The notes under the pieces: generated by a model
Database searches by the model: none
Seen by the model: the letters and a program-made list of their open reading frames with translations, nothing else
What the model was told of the DNA's origin: nothing
Program-made: the position numbers and the translations under genes
Source: an uncultured Fibrobacter sp.
GTDB lineage: Bacteria > Fibrobacterota > Fibrobacteria > Fibrobacterales > Fibrobacteraceae
Assembly (NCBI GenBank): GCA_934699585.1
Contig: CAKUWY010000001.1
Location: 124,001 to 188,000 of the forward strand
Length of the DNA stretch: 64,000 bases
Reading direction: 5' to 3'
In this document: piece by piece, positions 53,618 to 61,946 of the stretch
Numbering within the stretch: position 1 is the first letter of the stretch
How the letters are laid out: each line of letters starts with the position of its first letter

Positions 53618-55243
53618 TTATGCCTCCCCGCCTGCAGGATGATACGCCGCAAAGCGTCTAATGTCGTTTGCCCGTTTCCAGGCCTCTACACCGTCGATGT
53701 AACCCGCTTCCACGCATTTCTGCAGGGAATCGTCCAGGGTAACGCCCTGGTCTCGCTGGCTACTGATAGCGGCATTCAGCTGGGACAGGTCACCCTTGCG
53801 GATCATGCCCGCAATAGTAGGCGTCACCCGCACGGCTTCGGCGGCAAGAACCAGGCCCTGGTTATCTACCACAGGAACCAAGTGCTGCACGATAACGCCC
53901 TTCAGCTGGTCTGCCAAGGAACTGGCCAAAGAAGACCGTCCGCTTTCGGGAACAGAAACCAGGAGCCTCGAAAGCAGGGCGTGGATGTTGTTCCCGCGGG
54001 TAACGGCAAACACCAGAGCGCCGGAATTGGCGGCCTGCAAAAGCAGGTTCAGCTCGTCCACATTTTCCAGATGGTCAAAGCAAATCACGTCGGCACCGTC
54101 ACGCATGGCAAGGGCGATTCCGTCTAGCCCCGTACGGACATGGAGTCCCACCTCTTTCTGGACTAAAGCGCCACCACCGCCCTGCAAGATTCTTTCAATA
54201 GGCCGTTCGATGGTCTGGATGTAGCACGGACGGTTTGCGGCAATGGTTTCGGCGAAGGCGTTCACCGTAGTGGTGCGCCCGCTGGCCGAAGGCCCAGCTA
54301 CCAGCACAAGGCCGCTGTTGAGTTCCGCAAACTGGGTGCAGAAAGGCGGAAGGTTCAGAGAATCCAAAGCCGCCGCCTCCGTAGGAATCACCCGGATAGA
54401 CACGCTGGGAACGACCCCGTTCCAGGTTACGGAAATACGGGCACGACCCACACCAGCGAGGGCGATGGTCTTGCTGAAGTTCCTGCCGGCCACCACCTGG
54501 TAATCGTCGGCAAAACCTTCGGAGGCTTCGGCCAAAAGTTCAGAGATGCGGGTCTTATCTACCACCTGTTCGGTAGCCGGGAACAGCGCACCGGACTGAC
54601 GCATAACCACCTGACGGTTGGAATAAAGGTAGATGTCCGTAGCTCCGTACTGGCGAGCAAAGGCAATCATCTTTTTCAAGGACATGATGGGGAGCAGCGT
54701 CTGGGGCGCTTCTACCGCCGTTCCCTCTCCAGAAGAAAGGGCGAACTGGCGGGGCAGTTCCTGCTCGCCTTCTTCGGCCGAATCTTCGCCTAGTTCCTCG
54801 GCAAGGGCGATGGTCGAGATACTTGTAGTTTCCAGACCGGAAACCTTTTCCACCACCATGTTGGACGAAGATGATTCACCGTAAATGTTGTTGCCCTCGA
54901 TTTGCAAGGCGGGTTCGTCATCTACAGGTTCGGCCACGGCGGGTTTTGCCTCTACAGGAGCGGGCTTGGGTGCCGGAGCTGCGGCTGGAGCTGGCTTAGG
55001 GGCAGGGGCAGCGGGTGCAGCCTGTGCAGGTTGGGCTGCAGCGTTAGCGGCTGCATGCTTCGCTTCCAGGTTCTGCACAAAGGCAAGGACCTTCGCGTAC
55101 ATGGCCTCCTGCAATACGCCAGCCTTTACCAGGACCTGGCCAATATCCATAGATTCCGTAATTTCGCCCCAATGGGCCTTGACCTGGTCCTCCGAAACCA
55201 CCTTGTTGTGGACGAGGACCTGTGCCATATACTGATTTCTCAT
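53618..55243 (-). CDS. PilT/GspE-like protein with N-terminal MshEN-like domain and altered Walker A
   Basis: The 541-residue protein has an N-terminal helical domain of the GspE/MshE kind (about 1-60), a long Ala/Pro/Lys linker (about 62-110), an acidic stretch, and a PilT-like motor domain (about 185-530). Its Walker A reads GPSASGRT (317-324), with Arg323 in place of the essential Lys, so ATP use is doubtful. ATG 55243 follows CCGGAGGGAT and overlaps the stop of the ABC permease gene (ATGA). The two PilT-like proteins may form a hetero-oligomer in which this one is regulatory (inference). Confidence 0.8.
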   Translation of the reverse strand: MRNQYMAQVLVHNKVVSEDQVKAHWGEITESMDIGQVLVKAGVLQEAMYAKVLAFVQNLEAKHAAANAAAQPAQAAPAAPAPKPAPAAAPAPKPAPVEAKPAVAEPVDDEPALQIEGNNIYGESSSSNMVVEKVSGLETTSISTIALAEELGEDSAEEGEQELPRQFALSSGEGTAVEAPQTLLPIMSLKKMIAFARQYGATDIYLYSNRQVVMRQSGALFPATEQVVDKTRISELLAEASEGFADDYQVVAGRNFSKTIALAGVGRARISVTWNGVVPSVSIRVIPTEAAALDSLNLPPFCTQFAELNSGLVLVAGPSASGRTTTVNAFAETIAANRPCYIQTIERPIERILQGGGGALVQKEVGLHVRTGLDGIALAMRDGADVICFDHLENVDELNLLLQAANSGALVFAVTRGNNIHALLSRLLVSVPESGRSSLASSLADQLKGVIVQHLVPVVDNQGLVLAAEAVRVTPTIAGMIRKGDLSQLNAAISSQRDQGVTLDDSLQKCVEAGYIDGVEAWKRANDIRRFAAYHPAGGEA

Positions 55244-56043
55244 AGGAAATCCCTCCGGCTGAACCACCAACTAGCGATGGCTAAGAAAACACCAACATAA
55301 CCGATTGCGTAAACCGTATTCCAGAAAAGATACATGTCCGGCAAAGCAAGCCCGTGAACCACGTAGCTGGTCACATTGTAACGGTACAGCCCCGGGAACA
55401 CGGCGTGAATCACCACGGCCAGCTTTTCCAGCAGTGCCGTAGAAGTATCCCCCATCTCACCCATGCGACTGGCAAAACGAATCTGCTCCAAGAGCTGGTT
55501 GCTCAGGTGGCCTGCAAAATAAACTCCCAGAGTGAATAGGGCACTCAGGATAGTGGAACTGAAACTGCTGAACAGAAGCGCTACCGCAATCACAACCGCC
55601 AGTTCCCAGAAAATCAGGTAAATCGCCGTCAGCAGGCTTACCGTAGGTTCCGAATTCGTGAGGAACAAAATGGAGTAGTAGATGCAGGTGAGAAGCGCCA
55701 AATGGACGGCCACCACCGCCAACAGCCCAAGGTACTTGCCCACGATGAAGGTGGCGCGACTGATGGGCTTGGACAACAGGGTGAGAACCGTCCGCCTCTG
55801 GATTTCCTTTTGCACCAGGCTGATGCCCACGAAAATGGAAATCAAAAGACCCGAAAGGCTCATCACCGACAGGGTGGTGGACTTGATGACGTATGCCCGG
55901 TCGAATACGGACCATTCGCCCAGCACGATGCTGAACAGGGCAAGGCCCACGGCCAAAAGACCGATATTGTAAAGAATCTTGTCGCGGATAGATTCACGGA
56001 AGGTATTGAGGGCAATAATGCCGATATGCTTAAGCGTCTGCAC
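55240..56043 (-). CDS. ABC-2 type transporter permease
   Basis: The 267-residue membrane protein has six predicted helices. Its start LKHIGIIALNTFRESIRDKILYN and segment VQKEIQRRTVLTLLSKPISRATFIVGKYLG are typical of ABC-2 permeases. The start is taken as GTG 56043, because GAGGAG lies seven bases upstream; a TTG at 56049 has no room for it. It overlaps the end of the ATPase gene by 14 bases. The substrate is unknown; related transporters export lipids, drugs or polysaccharides. Confidence 0.88.
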   Translation of the reverse strand: MQTLKHIGIIALNTFRESIRDKILYNIGLLAVGLALFSIVLGEWSVFDRAYVIKSTTLSVMSLSGLLISIFVGISLVQKEIQRRTVLTLLSKPISRATFIVGKYLGLLAVVAVHLALLTCIYYSILFLTNSEPTVSLLTAIYLIFWELAVVIAVALLFSSFSSTILSALFTLGVYFAGHLSNQLLEQIRFASRMGEMGDTSTALLEKLAVVIHAVFPGLYRYNVTSYVVHGLALPDMYLFWNTVYAIGYVGVFLAIASWWFSRRDFL

Positions 56044-56941
56044 GGGCAATCTCCTCGGTCAAAATGTCTTCTAGGCTCGGACGCTTGTGGTCCATCTTTT
56101 CTACCGCAATCCCGTTATCCAGGCAGTAGCGGAGCAGCCGGTCACGGGCGGCATCGTCAGCACAGATGACCTCCTGGGGGTGTCCTGCCAGAGCGACGCC
56201 TTCGGGCAAGTCCTTGGCGGCAATGGCGATGCGGGTCCGCACATGGTATTCGATACCGCAGGAATCCGTAATTTCATCCACGGTTCCTTCGCGAACGATA
56301 CGGCCATCTACAATCATGGCCACCCGATGGCTGATGGATTCCACGTCACTCAGAAGGTGGCTGGAATAGAAGATGGTCACCCCGTCCCGGTTCAGTTCCA
56401 GAATGGCCTCCCGGACATCGCGACGGCCCATGGGGTCCAGTCCGCTCATGGGTTCGTCCAGAATCAACAGCTTGGGCTTGCCGAGAATGGCCTGGGCAAT
56501 TCCCACACGCTGCATCATACCCTTGGAGTACGAACGCAGACGGCGGTCAATCCAGTCCTTGTCGGCATGGAGCAACTGCAACGCCCAGGTGATGCGTTCG
56601 TTCAGAAGGTTCCCTTCTAGCCCCACCAGTTTGCCGTAGAACTGGAGCAGTTCACGACCCGTAAGGTAGTCGTAAAAGTAGGGCTGTTCCGGAGAATACC
56701 CGATAAAACGGCGGCTCTTGACATCGCGGGGGCTGATGCCGTTTACCAGCACCTTGCCGGAATCAAAATTCAAAAGGCCGGTCAGCACCTTGATGGTGGT
56801 GGACTTGCCCGCCCCGTTGGGGCCGATAAAACCGTATATCTGACCCGGCTCCACATGAAGGCTTACATCCTTCAGGGCCAGTTTCGGTTTCATCAAGAAA
56901 CCGCTCCTGTAGGTCTTGTGCAAATGCTCAATCTGAATCAT
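56030..56941 (-). CDS. ABC transporter ATP-binding protein
   Basis: The 303-residue protein has Walker A GPNGAGKST (40-48), a signature SYSKGMMQR, Walker B LLILDEPMSGLDP and the H-loop SSHLLSD, followed by a C-terminal domain of about 80 residues of the CcmA/NatA type (VEKMDHKRPSLEDILTE). It energises the permease encoded by the overlapping next gene. ATG 56941 is used. It is the second gene of a minus-strand operon of six genes running to 50120. Confidence 0.93.
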   Translation of the reverse strand: MIQIEHLHKTYRSGFLMKPKLALKDVSLHVEPGQIYGFIGPNGAGKSTTIKVLTGLLNFDSGKVLVNGISPRDVKSRRFIGYSPEQPYFYDYLTGRELLQFYGKLVGLEGNLLNERITWALQLLHADKDWIDRRLRSYSKGMMQRVGIAQAILGKPKLLILDEPMSGLDPMGRRDVREAILELNRDGVTIFYSSHLLSDVESISHRVAMIVDGRIVREGTVDEITDSCGIEYHVRTRIAIAAKDLPEGVALAGHPQEVICADDAARDRLLRYCLDNGIAVEKMDHKRPSLEDILTEEIARADA

Positions 56942-56951
56942 ACAACTACTC

Positions 56952-57239
56952 TCACTCAGACTTCTTTCCAAAAGCTCTTTCTTCTGCTTCTTCTATTTCA
57001 TGGCGCCGTCTTTCAGCGCGAATTTGCTTGTTTACGAAGAAATAGACAATAGCCCCAACAAAGTACACAACGACACCCGAAACGAAGAAGGGGTTAAGAA
57101 ACGACCTGGAATTGAAGGCCGTTTGCTCCAGACCAGGGAACAGGTTCATCAAGTAGCCATTTCCAGCCAAAATACTCAACACAATCAAGACAAAGCCCAA
57201 TCCGCGGAGCACGAAGGTCAGGATTATCAATTTGTTCAT
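56952..57239 (-). CDS. Small membrane protein of unknown function
   Basis: The 95-residue protein has two transmembrane helices (LIILTFVLRGLGFVLIVLSI and FVSGVVVYFVGAIVYFFV) and a charged cytoplasmic tail (RAERRRHEIEEAEERAF). ATG 57239 is preceded by GAGAGAGGTAAAG. It stands 10 bases before the ABC ATPase and is probably the first gene of that operon. A longer in-frame extension upstream reads like a helix-turn-helix segment (see findings). Confidence 0.75.
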   Translation of the reverse strand: MNKLIILTFVLRGLGFVLIVLSILAGNGYLMNLFPGLEQTAFNSRSFLNPFFVSGVVVYFVGAIVYFFVNKQIRAERRRHEIEEAEERAFGKKSE

Positions 57240-57369
57240 CTTTACCTCTCTCAGGACTTCCTGTTCCTGAAAAATACACATTTTAGGGATGTTTGATATG
57301 TTTGTTATTCGTTCTAACCGATGTATATGGGCCGTAATTGGCGAAAAACGCCAAAAATCCGCGATTTCC

Positions 57370-57750
57370 TCATATCCGAGTCCTTTCGCAACAAATCTCT
57401 TTGCCACATTCATATTCGCAAACAAACCAATCCGCGCTTACCACCTCGTAGTCGGAACCGCCGTTGAACACGTTCAGCAGGCCGTATTCCTCGTGGAGCT
57501 TTTCCATACGGACACGGACGCCGAATTCTTGTGAAAGCACGCAACAAAGGGTACACAGGTCCTTTTCCGAAAAACGCTCAGCTATGCGAGGGTCCTGGGG
57601 TGCTACGACATGAGTCGCGTCGTCGTTTTGAGTTCGTTCCTGGCAGCACGAAATTATAAATAAATTATCAGTAAACGAATAATCTTTAGGAAGGGTAGCA
57701 TGTTGCCCACCTATCCAAAGCTTACCAGAAATGCTATACTCGTGATCCAC
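57370..57750 (-). CDS. Hypothetical protein divergent from the Cas10-like cassette
   Basis: The 126-residue frame starts with GTG (no ATG is available before residue 80, and TAA is the preceding in-frame codon). It has seven cysteines, including CTLCC in the middle and CEYECGKEICC near the end, and a region EFGVRVRMEKLHEEYGLLNVFNGGSDYEVV that looks like real protein. Codon use in the second half resembles other genes here. I do not recognise the family. It shares a 99-base intergenic region with the Cas10-like cassette, so an accessory role is possible but unproven. Confidence 0.5.
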   Translation of the reverse strand: MDHEYSISGKLWIGGQHATLPKDYSFTDNLFIISCCQERTQNDDATHVVAPQDPRIAERFSEKDLCTLCCVLSQEFGVRVRMEKLHEEYGLLNVFNGGSDYEVVSADWFVCEYECGKEICCERTRI

Positions 57751-57817
57751 TTACAAATCCATCCCGATCAAGGGGCCTTAAAACTCATTTAACATTAGGA
57801 TTTTCAATATAAAAAAT

Positions 57818-57825
57818 TATATTTA
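57818..57825 (+). promoter_or_regulatory. TATATTTA promoter box for the Cas10-like cassette
   Basis: TATATTTA ends 24 bases before the first ATG (57850), in an A/T-rich stretch without a clear -35 box or Shine-Dalgarno. No other promoter is visible before 62360, so the four genes are probably one transcript. Confidence 0.45.
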
Positions 57826-57849
57826 CAGCAAAACAGGCTACATTGACAA

Positions 57850-58647
57850 ATGTTCTACAACCTGAGCAACCATCCTCACGTCAACTGGGGGAACGCGCAA
57901 CTAGAGGCCGCCCGCAAGTGGGGGGACATAGAGGACGTTCCTTTTCCAGAAGTCAACGCCCAGCTAGACGAACAAGACATTCTCCGCGCCGCACAGGAAA
58001 GTGTAACAAAAATACAGATGTCCAAAGACGACGCCATTTTTGTCGCTGGAGAATATGGGTTTGTGTTTCCGATCATCGACGAACTACTTAACCAAGGGAA
58101 AACGGTCTTAAGCACTGCTTCCGAGGACAAAACGGCTTACCGTACCGCCGATAACGGAACAAGTGAACGAATCATTCACTATAACTTTCTCAAATTCATC
58201 CCCTACCGCAGGTTCCAAGGACAGCTCTCACCCGTTAGCAAAAAGAAAAAAATCGTCTTAAACTGCAATGGGAATCGGCCCTTTGAAACTTGGGACAACT
58301 ACGAGAAAGAAACCGTATCGAAACTCGGAAGCGTAAAGGATTTCCCGATAGAAGACTTCTCTTTTCAGGGCCTTAAAAAGCAGGACAAAACCATAGAAGG
58401 CATCCTAAGAGATATTGATACCATGGCCCCCAACGCCATAATCCTTGGTGGGACTTTTTATCCCTTTTTCATAATGGCAGATGCGCTCATCCAAAAGGGG
58501 TACGACATCTACACCAAGGCGAGTAACCGTAATGTAACCGAACACCTTAATGCAGACGGTTCAACCACAAAAATTTCTGAATATTCATTCAAGAAGTTGC
58601 GTAAGATTTTGAGATTCAACTCTCTAGGAGACAACAATGGAAAATGA
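57850..58647 (+). CDS. Internally duplicated NLSNHP-type protein of the Cas10-like cassette
   Basis: The 265-residue protein is two homologous halves (about 1-123 and 131-256). Half one starts FYNLSNHPHVNW, and half two starts KKIVLNCNGNRPFETW. Then both have a DIEDVPF/SVKDFPI strand, AIFVAGEYGFVFPIIDELL versus AIILGGTFYPFFIMADALI, and a final (I/K)-x-x-Y-x-F strand. The pattern is a Rossmann-like fold. Single-domain relatives with an N-terminal NLSNHP are, from memory, sometimes found near CRISPR loci (CARF/ring-nuclease-like, Csx20-type); I cannot confirm this. It could sense or degrade a nucleotide made by the Cas10-like protein. It overlaps that gene by 11 bases. Confidence 0.6.
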   Translation: MFYNLSNHPHVNWGNAQLEAARKWGDIEDVPFPEVNAQLDEQDILRAAQESVTKIQMSKDDAIFVAGEYGFVFPIIDELLNQGKTVLSTASEDKTAYRTADNGTSERIIHYNFLKFIPYRRFQGQLSPVSKKKKIVLNCNGNRPFETWDNYEKETVSKLGSVKDFPIEDFSFQGLKKQDKTIEGILRDIDTMAPNAIILGGTFYPFFIMADALIQKGYDIYTKASNRNVTEHLNADGSTTKISEYSFKKLRKILRFNSLGDNNGK

Positions 58648-60175
58648 TCTGCTAGACAAGGAAGTCCTGTGTCTTATCGACATAAGGCAAATCCAAAAAT
58701 ATCTGTTTCATACCAACGGGCCTATGGAATCCCTTGGCGCAAGTAACGTCCTGAGCGTCATTCTAGACGATGCATTAGAATATGCCGCAAAAAACATTGA
58801 CACTCCTTTAGATAAAAGCCAATTCGATTTATCCAGCAACGCCGAAGACAGGCAGATTCCATACTTTCATGACAAAAAAATATTAGTCCAGACAATCGTC
58901 ATTTCAGCAGGAAACGCCTTTATACTTTTTAGAACGGGTAGACTCTGCAAAAAAATCATTCGCAAAGTGTCTCGTTACTTTCTGGACAAAACCCATATCC
59001 TTGAAATTTCCGCATGCGCTGTAGAAAGAACGGACTCTTTCCACAAAGATATTGATGCAATCTTTAACAAATTGGATTTAGTAAAGAACGAATTTGCGTC
59101 AGCCCACCCGTTCTTGCCCCCTGCCATTGCAAAGAAAGAAAAGTATACGGGAGAAGCTGTTTTTAAGATCCTTGAAAATGGCGAAGAGATTTCCAAAAGT
59201 TCTTTTATTCTCAGACAAAATGTAGCCCCCACAGACAACATTGTAGACATAAAAAAAATCTCCCCTGCCAAAGGCCCAGGAGGAAAGTCCTATGTGGCAA
59301 TTATCCACATGGACGGAAATAATATGGGTTCTACTATAGGGCAAGTGGTTCCCAAGGAGAAAAATTACGAAGAATGCATCATAATCAGACGAATGATTAA
59401 CAGGAACATAACTGAGGGTTATAACGATACTTTGAATAATACCGTTGATTACATAAGAAAAAAATACTACCCTAAATTTTCCGACAAAGAATTTTTCCGT
59501 GAATTAGCCTTTTTTCACCAGGGCGGCGACGACATCAATCTGGCCTGCAACCCCACAATTGCCATACCTTTTGTAGAACGATTTGTTCGGGAATTAAGAA
59601 ACATCTGTCTCTGGAAAGACGACAAATCTGAAGTCCATTTTTCTCTATCGGCAGGGATCGCATTCGTTTACCCAGATTCAAATTTCTTTTCGGCGTTTAA
59701 CATGGCAGAAGAATGCTGCTCCAATGCGAAAAGTTTCGCCAAGAAACCCGAGAATTCTATAAACGGACTTAGCGGAACGTGGTTTGATTTCGAATTTCAA
59801 ACAGACCAAAAAATTCAGCATCTGGACACAACACGAAAACGATATTTCCGAACTTTCGAAAACATCAACATGCAATTACGCCCTTACACGCTGGACATTC
59901 AAAAGCAAGACGACATCCGACATTTTGACCACGTGAAAAAGAAAATAAAGACCTTGCAAAAAATAAAGTTAGGTAAATTAAAAAACTATCTCCTAGAACG
60001 ATCCTATTCTATAGGCATCATAGAATTCGAAAATTTCATTACAAAAATGGCACTGGACGGCATAAATCTCAAGGAGATGCTAGGGGACCCAATTATCATA
60101 GATTCCGACAACGAAAGAATCGCCACATGGTACGATGCCTTTGTTCTAAACCATTTTATGAAGGAAGAACCATAA
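58637..60175 (+). CDS. Compact Cas10/Cmr2-like protein with intact GGDD, no HD domain
   Basis: The 512-residue protein starts with the Cmr2/Cas10 layout (LIDIRQIQKYLF ... LGASNVL), a first palm with VISAGNAFILF, and a second palm with IIHMDGNNMGS (D226) and QGGDDI (GGDD at 296-299). It then has SLSAGIAFVYP and AEECCSNAKSFAKK, as in Cas10 palms, and a helical C-terminal region. The N-terminal HD nuclease of most Cas10 proteins is missing. In type III systems the GGDD palm makes cyclic oligoadenylates, so second-messenger synthesis is plausible here. It ends one base before the next gene. Base composition is AT-rich relative to housekeeping genes nearby. Confidence 0.75.
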   Translation: MENDLLDKEVLCLIDIRQIQKYLFHTNGPMESLGASNVLSVILDDALEYAAKNIDTPLDKSQFDLSSNAEDRQIPYFHDKKILVQTIVISAGNAFILFRTGRLCKKIIRKVSRYFLDKTHILEISACAVERTDSFHKDIDAIFNKLDLVKNEFASAHPFLPPAIAKKEKYTGEAVFKILENGEEISKSSFILRQNVAPTDNIVDIKKISPAKGPGGKSYVAIIHMDGNNMGSTIGQVVPKEKNYEECIIIRRMINRNITEGYNDTLNNTVDYIRKKYYPKFSDKEFFRELAFFHQGGDDINLACNPTIAIPFVERFVRELRNICLWKDDKSEVHFSLSAGIAFVYPDSNFFSAFNMAEECCSNAKSFAKKPENSINGLSGTWFDFEFQTDQKIQHLDTTRKRYFRTFENINMQLRPYTLDIQKQDDIRHFDHVKKKIKTLQKIKLGKLKNYLLERSYSIGIIEFENFITKMALDGINLKEMLGDPIIIDSDNERIATWYDAFVLNHFMKEEP

Positions 60176-60176
60176 A

Positions 60177-61946
60177 ATGAAGTGCAGAGTATTCATCAAG
60201 ACAAAAAGCTATATTGGACTAGACTTTGGACGTTTTTCTGAAGTTTTTCTTGACAAGGATATTCCCGTAGATCCTAAAGGGCTTCCGTACATTCCTCTAG
60301 ATGCAGCCCTGCTTTCAGACGATTCTAAAAGCCTCGATATTCCTCTCGGTATTGCCCGCTTAAAAAACTATGAAGGTCTTTTAAGCGAGTTGAACCTTAT
60401 CAATAACCTTGAAGGGGTTTCCTCTAAAATCGTCACGGAGCTTTATACAAAGATCATTACGGACAAGGATGGTCAAACCTATCGAGTATTATTGCCGGAT
60501 TTAACCTTTGTTGCCAAATTGGATATAGAAGAGAGTAAGTTTGCGATTATTGAAAAAAAGCTCTCATCAATCCACCAGATCGGTATTATAAACGAGCTTA
60601 TCAAGGGCCTTGTGGACATTTCCGTAGAAAAAAGTACAGGCATCTCGCTAAAACGCGGTCCATTAAAGCTATCTGACAAGAAAACCTTCTCTAGGATAGA
60701 TTATACCCTTGAAATCCGCTCGCCCCTTTGCATTTACACCCCATACGAAAGGGATACAAAGACCCGTTCCTACATACCGGGCTCAGAATTATTGGCACAT
60801 CTTCAAAAAATCGCCACAGACACAGACCAGGACATATTGGACGAACCCGGCCTTATATGCTCCAATGTCTATCCGACATGCAATGACCTACGAGGGATTC
60901 CCGCCCCTTTAAGCATGGTTATCGAGAAGCTAAACAAAAATTCTCTGTGGAGCAAGCTTGCCACGCCTCCCAAAGACAAGCCCTCTATCCAAACAGTCCG
61001 TATCAACGGCGATTATATCATCGGACATAAGAATAAGACCGTCACACGATTCTCAACGGACATAACCTCTATCTACCCGGTACAAGCAAAAACGGAAAAC
61101 CTTTGCGGCAGTGATGGCGTTAGGGACGCCATCAAGGAAGGCCAGATTTTCAAGGGCTATTTCAAGGGTTCCGACAAACAAATTAGGACCATTGCACGAT
61201 TATTAAGTCAAAAGACCTCCTTCAATATCGGTTTTTATGCAGACGAGGGATATGGTGAAGTATTCTTAAAGATTGATCATGTAGAAGAGCAAAGCGAAAC
61301 CCAACCCTATTACGCTCACACTTTTGATGTATTCGCCTTAGCACCCGTCATTATGTATAATTGCAATGGCCTATACTCCTATAGTGCCGATAGTTTCTTG
61401 AATTTGCTGGAAGAAAAACTTGACGTGAAAGGCAAACTGGAATTTGTTACCAAAATGACCGATTCCGGATTGATTTATCCCATTAGCAAAAGTATGGAAT
61501 CTTGCGATGCACCAGTCAAAAGTCTATTAATGGGCAGCTGTTTTAGAATCAGAACAAAAGACAAAAGCCTGATTGACATAGGCGCCATTAGGAGAACATT
61601 TGTAGGATGCAACACAAGATATGGCTTTGGCGAGATTCTTGTACAGGCGCCAGATGAAAAATTTTATAGAGTCTGCGAAGACCGCGATCCAGATTCCTAC
61701 ACTGTTGTTAGCCCCCACAACACTAGCGATCTGGAATCAATGGCAAAACTTTGTCAAAATTTGTTAAAGCGGATTTTGCACTACAAAATTGCGAGAGTCG
61801 CCATTGTGGATAGCGAGGACAACTTCAAAAAAGGAAAAACTCCCCTATTCCTTTTGAGAAAAATGGCCGAAAATTATGCGCCTGGTACAACAGACGAAGA
61901 ACTAGAATCTCTATACCAGGAGGTCTTAGAATATGTTGCTGAATGA
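60177..61946 (+). CDS. Double RAMP protein, Csx10-like (type III-D)
   Basis: The 589-residue protein has two RAMP-like halves. The first has a typical opening (DKDIPVDPKGLPYIPLDAAL, like the D-x-D...D-x-x-G-x-P-Y-I-P of Csx10). The second has RSYIPGSELLAHL at about 195-208 and two glycine-rich loops, ADEGYGEVFL and CNTRYGFGEIL. The family resemblance to Csx10, the Cas5/Cas7-fused subunit of type III-D, is moderate. If correct, it may bind RNA. It starts one base after the Cas10-like gene with AAGGA upstream and overlaps the next gene by 14 bases. No separate Cas7 (Csm3-like) backbone gene is in the window. Confidence 0.6.
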   Translation: MKCRVFIKTKSYIGLDFGRFSEVFLDKDIPVDPKGLPYIPLDAALLSDDSKSLDIPLGIARLKNYEGLLSELNLINNLEGVSSKIVTELYTKIITDKDGQTYRVLLPDLTFVAKLDIEESKFAIIEKKLSSIHQIGIINELIKGLVDISVEKSTGISLKRGPLKLSDKKTFSRIDYTLEIRSPLCIYTPYERDTKTRSYIPGSELLAHLQKIATDTDQDILDEPGLICSNVYPTCNDLRGIPAPLSMVIEKLNKNSLWSKLATPPKDKPSIQTVRINGDYIIGHKNKTVTRFSTDITSIYPVQAKTENLCGSDGVRDAIKEGQIFKGYFKGSDKQIRTIARLLSQKTSFNIGFYADEGYGEVFLKIDHVEEQSETQPYYAHTFDVFALAPVIMYNCNGLYSYSADSFLNLLEEKLDVKGKLEFVTKMTDSGLIYPISKSMESCDAPVKSLLMGSCFRIRTKDKSLIDIGAIRRTFVGCNTRYGFGEILVQAPDEKFYRVCEDRDPDSYTVVSPHNTSDLESMAKLCQNLLKRILHYKIARVAIVDSEDNFKKGKTPLFLLRKMAENYAPGTTDEELESLYQEVLEYVAE

